The notes under the pieces: model-generated
What the model was told of the DNA's origin: nothing
What the model saw: the letters and a program-made list of their open reading frames with translations, nothing else
The model's database searches: none
Shown here: positions 57,101 through 64,000 of the stretch, one piece after another
Layout of the letters: each line of letters opens with the position of its first letter
Numbering within the stretch: position 1 is the first letter of the stretch
Made by a program: the position numbers and the translations under genes
From: Phascolomyces articulosus
Lineage: Eukaryota > Mucoromycota > Mucoromycetes > Mucorales > Lichtheimiaceae
NCBI GenBank assembly: GCA_025677815.1
Contig: JAIXMP010000042.1
Location: 248,001-312,000 of the forward strand
Direction: 5' to 3'
Length of the DNA stretch: 64,000 nt

Positions 57101-57999
57101 ACTTGGAATTTACATTGAACATTTTACGCCACTTCTTGCTTTTTTTTTCCCATGATGCGATGCAAGTTCCCAGTACCAACCTATTATTTTAATCGTTAGA
57201 ATGGGCAACAGTCAATATGCAGATGCGCTCGAATTAGCACAGTCAAAGAAAGTCTTTTTCTTCTGAAAAATGGACGTCAAAAATAAAGAATAACTCGTAT
57301 TTAGTGCCCGTTCATCGATTTTTTCTCACAAGAAAAATAATATTACTGCATTAGATCGTATTATTCCGTGGTATACACAAACTTGTTTTTATATTATAAT
57401 ATGGTATTGTAAATATTAGATTAGTAAAAGTATATTTTATTTACGGTACTACATTTATACACTCTTAATAATATTACTCTTCTTGTATTAGTAGTATGTT
57501 TGTTTTGAAAACTTGTCACGCAACGATGTTTAATACTATTGTTATCCAAAAACGATCAACGATGATCATAAGGTCTCCTGCGATAGAATGTAATTTAAAA
57601 AAACTACTGTTTTATACTATAATAATCAATCAATAGAAAAAACAACAACAAAGAATTACAGTCGGTTACCCAATCTAGATACCCTGCAATGATAGTAATT
57701 GCTATTTTCCGTGATTTATGTTGTGACAGTATCAATGGTAATATTCGATCAACATATGACATATGTATAGAAAAATGTCTGCATGGGACTTGTTGTTATG
57801 CATCTTCTTCTTTAATGATATTCATTAACTATATGCGATACCTTAAAAACATCAAACTCTAAATCCACTCTTTTCTTTATATATATATATATATTCTATA
57901 AATATTATAATAGCACCACCACTACGTATCATTAAGTTAAATTAAAAACTATCTCATCTCTTTTATTATCTCTAGCTTTCCATTACCAAAAAACATCAG
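54200..57999. other. Long gene-poor region
   Basis: About 3.8 kb of AT-rich DNA. The missing first exon of the thioesterase-like gene may lie in the first few hundred bases. A 20-base A-run is at 56474-56493. A (TA)n run at 57880-57893 precedes the P450 gene and may be part of its promoter. Confidence 0.5.
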
Positions 58000-58000
58000 C

Positions 58001-60662
58001 ATGTCCGGTTTAATGCTTCCAGAGAAGATACAACCAAGAAGCATCATAGTAAAAATGTTCACTATGTTACCATTTTCCCAAAAGAAATCCCAATCATGGT
58101 CAACTGCCAATAGCGAGCAATCTCGTTTCCCTGTGTTGCTGCTAGCCAAAAAATTGAGCAAAGTAAGCATTAGCACGTTTGTTATTTACTGGATGATACT
58201 GGTACGTTACTTTTAATATTACTACTGTCATTTTAAATTTTTGATTAAATTGAAAAGAGAGAAAATACTTGTTAAGTTACTATTATTTCATGCAAGTATT
58301 TGTTATATTATAATGATCTTTATCATTATTATTATTTCGCTGAAGACCAATAAAACGTCTACTATGTAACCCATAGGTATTGCACAATGCTTTTCTTGGA
58401 CCTCTCAGTAATATACCTGGCCCACGAATTCTCAAATTTTTTAGCAGGCTATTTGTCTTGCGTAGGGAACCTCCAGGAACAAAGTATGTAATTCATAGTA
58501 AATTCATCTCAAATAATGAGTATCATATTACTTGTTACATTTTATTATTATTGAAATTCAATTCCTAACAATAACACGTCATAAATATGCTTAAAGTTTT
58601 AAAAAGTTAAAAGAATGGCAGAATCAGTATGGTCGGGTTGTTCGAATTGGACCAAATACAATAGCGATTTCGAATAAGCATATGCTGCAGCAAGTACTTT
58701 TGCATGATGATTTACCTAAAGGACCAGCATATCGTCGAATTGAAAGTAAGTAATATTTGTTTCTATTTTGAAATGAAATGGATACTTAAAAAGAAAGTTC
58801 GAATTTTTATCGTTATTGACATCATCATTGATATAATATACAAAACTCATCAGTACCAATATTCTATATTTAGAACTGGGAAACACTATGTTTTTTACGG
58901 ATGACAAATTACTCCATCGAAAGTTGGTAAGTTTTTTTTATCTGGTCTATACCACCTACTTATTTCTATTATGGAGAAGTCGACTGTTTTTTTAAGAGAA
59001 AAAATTTGAAAGGGTTGTAATCGATTCAAATAGTAGCTTAAAATAAGCTGTATAACCATGGGTTTTCTTTCTATTAGAGGCGTATAATTTCGCCAGCATT
59101 CTCAACAAAATATATCAAATCACTTGAACCTTACATTCTCTCCAGTAACAAATCATTTTTGAAACGTATTGATAATGACATAAAAAAATGCAAGTGTAAT
59201 GTTAGCAGAAATGAACGTTACGGTATAGTTGATATATGGAAGGTCTTGAACTATTTAATGCTTGATATTATTGGCGAAACGGCGTTTGGTCAATCGTTTG
59301 GACTCCTTGAAAACAACGACCATGTTGTTCCACGTACTATAGCACAGACTCTTGAAACTATTTCCTATGTAAGTATTGTTGTTACTTGTACTATTATGCA
59401 CATTATCATTGAATTAAAACATTTAAAATATAATTCTGATACTAATAAATAGAAATGGTTTTCACAACAATATTATAGATAAGTGCCAGCCCAATCTTTG
59501 GTTTGATCAAAGCAGCCATTTCCTTTAGCGATGTTCGAACAGCAAATAATAAAATGCAAGAGGTACATGAGGCATTTTTTTTCAAAAGAAAAATTGTTAT
59601 AGTGATAAAATAGATAATATTCTAACAATAGCGTCTCTATCGTTGGGTATAACGTAGTTTATGAAAAGCATTATTATGGAACGTTTGCATGGAGGAGATG
59701 AAGTACATCGTAATGATATTCTTCAAATTCTAATTGATAGTCAAAAGGCACACAACATACAAGACAAATTGACTGCAGATGCAATTGCACAAGAAACGAT
59801 TGTTTTCTTAATCGCAGGATCTGAAACCACTAGTGGAACTATTGGCTTTGCATTGATTGAATTGCTGAAGAATCCTCAAAAATTGAACCTTTTACGGGAT
59901 GAAATTGATCAAATCAAGCTTGAGCAAGAACAAGCATTGTTATGTCATCACCAATTAAAGAACCTTCCGTATTTGAATGGAGTTATCAATGAAACCATGC
60001 GACTCAACTTCATTGCTCCTGGTGGTATCGAAAGAAAGGTTGATACAGATATGGTATTAGGTGGTCATTTATTTGTTCCAGAAGGAGTAAGTATAATAAA
60101 AAGTTACAATCATTGTGCTGTTATTGAATGGCCATAATAAGTTGGAAACAAATTCATTACAAATATTTACACCAGTTCATTTATATTTTTTTCTTCTATA
60201 ATCTTTGTAATATATTTAGACTATTGTCCAATGCAACATTCATGCAGTTCAACGCGACCCGGACTATTGGCCAAAGCCAAACGAATTTATACCAGAAAGG
60301 TGGCTGGCAGGCTCTGATATTCCTGCAGATCATGAAGCCTTTTTCCCTTTTAGTGCTGGGTAATTGGTGATGAAGATTTTTAATTTATAATTGTAAAGAT
60401 TTATCTTGTAAAATCATCTAAGCATAAATTAAGTACTAATTTCACCGAAATTGTGCTCCACCAAAAAAGTAGATCAAGAATCTGTATTGGGAATGCCTTT
60501 GCTCTTCATGAAATGAGAGTTACCTTGGCAAATCTTATTAAATCCTATGATATTGTAGCAATCCCAGAAGAATTACAAGCATCTGATGAGCGTCGTGCTT
60601 TTGTGACGATGTCCTTAAAATATAAAAGATTCATGGTCCAAATGAAGCGCAGAGAACAATGA
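58001..60662 (+). CDS. Cytochrome P450 monooxygenase
   Basis: Nine exons, 547 aa: 58001-58201, 58377-58483, 58597-58745, 58874-58926, 59078-59368, 59479-59562, 59658-60086, 60220-60359 and 60473-60662. The N-terminal membrane anchor (SISTFVIYWMILVVLHNAFL) crosses the first intron and is followed by the proline hinge NIPGPR. I-helix: AGSETTS (about 348-354). ExxR: ETMR (about 407-410). PERF-type: PERW. Heme loop: FFPFSAGSRICIGNAFA with ligand Cys489. P450s in the ER oxidise lipophilic substrates with electrons from CPR; the substrate is not readable. The last intron falls inside the heme loop, after the Gly of FSAG. The start is the first ATG with a workable anchor. Confidence 0.92.
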
Positions 60663-60879
60663 ATTTGTTATCAAGGTCCATAAATAACATATTAATGATA
60701 GCAAGTAGTAAAGCAGGTGTATGAAATTATACAACATTTTCTTTTTCCTCATATATATATATAAATATAGTATTTTTTTAACTGTTCAAATTATACTGTA
60801 GTATCACATATGTATACAATATAAATTACCCATATATATAATAAAATATTTTAATAGCAATAGGAATTGTTATGGTTTA

Positions 60880-60914
<35 letters not shown>

Positions 60915-61531
60915 GAGGAGGAGGGAAGAGAGTAAAGAAATGTTTGTTGGTGCCATAACCAATTTAATCATTCGCTTATGGGAAAGAAAAAAGGGTAAGG
61001 GATAATAACGTAAATATATCATCAGATGCTGTTATTAAAACGAGAGAAATGGATAGAAAGAAATAGAAGCGACCAAGCGAAGAAAAATGGACCAATTGAA
61101 CAGCTAGAAGTAACAATAACATTGTTTCTTAACAACTATTATTTTTCCTTTATTATTACTACGCATATTTTAACACAATATATCCCATCTTTCCAATAAA
61201 CTTGTATTATATGTTGTCATTCTTATTGATATTTTCTCTTTTTGCTAGATGTGCACTACAATTTTTCTATTATAATGAATGAGTGTAGTCCTTCAATAGA
61301 ATTAAATTTTATTTATACATACAAAAGGGTTTGAATAATTACATATATGCATCATGATGTACAGTAATTTAATTTAACTCTCAAATGCTAACTATTGAAT
61401 GAAACGCCCATATATAATAGTAGAGTGATCAATTTTTGAAATTTTAAATCTCATCAAACCTTTTCTTTCCACTTTTTTTTTTTGAACAACCCTATTTTTT
61501 CAAAAAAAAAAAAAAAAAAGAACAAGTTATT
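60663..61531. other. Intergenic, A/T-run rich
   Basis: Contains a T-run/A-run pair at about 60880-60914. It ends in a poly-A tract just before the F-box start (61502-61519), similar to the A-rich leaders of other genes here. No gene seen. Confidence 0.5.
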
Positions 61532-63664
61532 ATGGATAATATAGGATTAACAAAACGTATGCGATCTCAAATGACAGGTGCTGCCACTCTCGAAGATCAT
61601 CAAGAAATGCAAGAGAAGCAACAAGGAAAAGAGTATTTACAACAGTCTCACCAAGATGTTATGCTTAACAGTACAGCAATCTATGGACAACAAAACAGTA
61701 CTACTTCCAATAGCATGTATTCACCTACATTGTTTAACGACCTCTTGAAAAGCCAATCGTTCTTGATACAATTGTTAAAGGAACTCTTGGAACAACAACG
61801 ACCACAACCATCGATAAGCAATCAACGGCAGGGATACTCACAAATTGCCACCATTACACAGGGATCTTTTGAACCATTGTCTTATCATCCTCTATCCCAT
61901 ACTACAACAGGTGTCGAAACGACACTTTCTTCTTCTATTTTCAATGGAAATAACAATGAACATGGAGAAAATACTCATTATCCATTAGAACTACGTCATC
62001 AACCACACCATGAAGAGTCGAAAAAGCTCTTTGACTTTATTGATGTTTTACCCTATGAAGTGTTAATCCAGGTGTTTTCATTTATCAAAACAAAAAAAGA
62101 TTGCTTCATAGCAATGTCGGTGTCAAAGCGATGGCTTAATTTAGTTCCAGGATGGACAGCCCATGTGTGGGAATCTGATATACAATTAAATGGATCCCAT
62201 GTGCATGTATTCAAAAACTCAATGCTCTTGCACCGATGTCTAGGTCAACATGTTCGATCTTTTACTATTGACACGTTTCATAATCAACAAGATATTCTCC
62301 ATATTCTTGATTTCTTGGCAAAACATCAATGTACACGACCCATTGCTATGTGTTAGTAAAGAAAAAAAGAAGAAGAGACAACTCTCTTAATCCATTACTG
62401 TATTCAAAGGAGTAACATTTTTTTGCTAATCATTTGATTATATACAAAATTATATATTTTTATAGATTATAACAATTGTTCAATTCAAGACTGGATAGCG
62501 TTTCAAAAATATTTACCTCAATTTACTCAAGAAGCGTTGGTGGTAGAATTCATTGATCATGACGGACCAACATTGCATGTGCGTTCGATGATTGAGCATT
62601 ATCCAAACTTGGAAAGCTTTACATATACAATGAAGCAACATGATAAATCAAGAAATTCATCCGATGGAGCTTTTGGAAATTTGATGTCGTTGCAAGAACC
62701 ATCATCCATCAAGGATATTAGCACTACCTCACCATTATTCAAGCTTACTCGATTATCCATCGGTATTGATGCAGATTGTGAATTGTATGAGCCTTCTGGT
62801 CCTAGTATTCATTGCAGTAGTCACGATTTGGCATTTATCATTGGTCATTCTCCCTTTTTGACATCAGTAGTCTTGGCACACACAGGCGATAACATTGCAC
62901 CAATTGTTATCAATTCTATTGCTAGACTCTCTTTATTGGAAGAGCTTGGCTTATTTTTCGATCATGAAGATGTCGATAGTGAAAACCAGCATCAGCAACA
63001 TCAATATGATCGCTTTGAAGAAATTAACACTGAACTTGTCGCTTTATTTGCAAAACATGCTGCTTTAGGTGAACGTAGTCCATTATTACGTATTACATTG
63101 AATCATGTAAATGATACAATCATCTATCTCATTGCCTTGATCACATTTCTTGTTGATGTGACTCTTACAGATGAATCCAATCAAGTGACGGACTATGGCA
63201 TCTTACAATTTTCTCGTGTGCTTCGCTCCTTTTCAATGGATGGATACAACAAATCAAGTATTCAAAAATTAGCATTGAACCATTTTGATTTACAAGATTA
63301 TCGAGTTTTACACCATCTTAGCTTCTTGGAAAAATTGATGACGGTGGATTTTTCTGATTCTTTTATTCAAAAAGATGGCTACTGTGACTTTATCAAATTA
63401 TCCAAAAATCTTCAATCTATTACTCAACCCTTGCATTGTTTGGAAGAACATGACGATGAAGAGAGTGGAACGCAAGAGGTGACTCAACTAACACGAACAC
63501 AAGATGCAAGTGGACAGAAGAAAAAAGCCTTTCAAATGGTTTGGAAGAATGATATACCAATTTTAGACTATAACATGGAGAAGAAGCGCAATACATTTAT
63601 TGTGATGACAGATGATTTGCAAAATAGAATTGAAAAATTATGTTATAATGCAACCCGCCAATAG
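61532..63664 (+). CDS. F-box / leucine-rich-repeat protein 2
   Basis: Two exons, 672 aa: 61532-62351 and 62466-63664. The first 160 residues are Gln/Asn/Ser-rich and low complexity. The F-box (about 168-215) reads FIDVLPYEVLIQVFSFIKTK, then DCFIAMSVSKRWLNLVPGWT. Irregular leucine-rich repeats follow (for example LARLSLLEELGLFF-type and LAFIIGHSPFLTSVVLAHTG). It should join SKP1 and an SCF ligase. The F-box aligns with that of the gene at 48956 over D-C-(L/F)-x-(L/A)-S-K-(Q/R)-W-(H/L), and both proteins share an HVR(H/S)(L/F)T segment soon after. The single intron is at a comparable place, about 100 residues past the F-box start, in both genes. Confidence 0.88.
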
Positions 63665-64000
63665 CACACATTAGCTAACAGCTTTTACATAGTATATTTC
63701 TTTGCTTAATCAAGATAAAAAAACTACTTGATCTTTATCATGGGATGATTGTGATATTGATAAGTTAAATGATTTAGCTATATTTTTTTAATATGAACAA
63801 TGGAGAAGACGAGGCTAGTGAGACATATTGGTTGGGCTTTTGGAAAAAGTATAAATAACATTCATGGATGGAGAGGAATAATACATTTCTCATGGATTCA
63901 CTATAATAATAATAATAATAATAGCACCACGACTATTATATTAAGATTATTATGACTGATACACACTTCACTCTTATTATCATCAACAGTGATAGAAAGT
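63665..64000. other. 3' flank of the second F-box gene
   Basis: AT-rich, with an (AAT)n microsatellite at about 63905-63922. No gene seen before the window ends. Confidence 0.6.

Noticed and set aside
1..64000. CRISPR array, prophage, operon or bacterial defence system
   Set aside because: No direct-repeat array and no bacterial gene organisation; all solid genes are eukaryotic with spliceosomal introns.

Overview
The window looks like nuclear DNA of a filamentous fungus, most likely an early-diverging one (Mucoromycota/Mucorales-like). It is AT-rich, protein genes carry many short introns (about 60-200 bases, GTAAGT-type donors, TAG acceptors), intergenic DNA is full of A/T runs, and the gene set is eukaryotic (COX10, mitochondrial GatB, PIG-X, FIT2, TBC RabGAP, MATH-BTB, F-box, P450). 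The phylum is inferred from gene style and transposon types, not from a marker gene. Except for the thioesterase, whose first exon I could not find, every spliced model given here was joined by hand and its summed exon length is a multiple of three.

Layout. 0.8-2.3 kb: quinone oxidoreductase (minus). 2.8-8 kb: a transposon graveyard, with two oppositely oriented pieces of one DDE transposon flanking an F-box pseudogene, and a LINE 3' fragment abutting the second piece. 9.9-12 kb: a compact gene joining a transposase-like helix-turn-helix to a SANT/Myb domain, and a short-chain dehydrogenase. 12.6-16 kb: decayed sequence. 16.2-19.1 kb: TBC-domain RabGAP. 20.8-34.1 kb: the dense housekeeping core: TPR/RS-tail protein, small membrane protein, COX10, FIT2, WDR89-like protein, PIG-X, mitochondrial GatB and an acyl-CoA dehydrogenase. 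34-41.7 kb: sparse DNA with a small secreted cysteine-containing protein, an LTR-like piece, a 129-bp MITE-like element and a multi-exon pseudogene cut by a LINE fragment. 41.7-50.9 kb: coiled-coil protein of unknown function, MATH-BTB-BACK protein, nucleotide pyrophosphatase/phosphodiesterase and an F-box protein. 51-58 kb: mostly empty apart from a thioesterase-like gene. 58-63.7 kb: cytochrome P450 and a second F-box protein.

Functional themes. Several genes serve mitochondria (COX10 for heme A, GatB for Gln-tRNA, the acyl-CoA dehydrogenase for fatty-acid oxidation) or ER/lipid biology (FIT2, PIG-X, P450). Two intact F-box genes, one F-box relic and the MATH-BTB protein point to lineage-expanded ubiquitin-ligase adaptors. 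I see no operon-like or defence-like novel system. The most unusual items are the HTH-SANT fusion gene, the inverted transposon arms around a dead F-box gene, the MITE-like element, the LINE-broken gene, and a 10-base micro-exon in the MATH-BTB gene.
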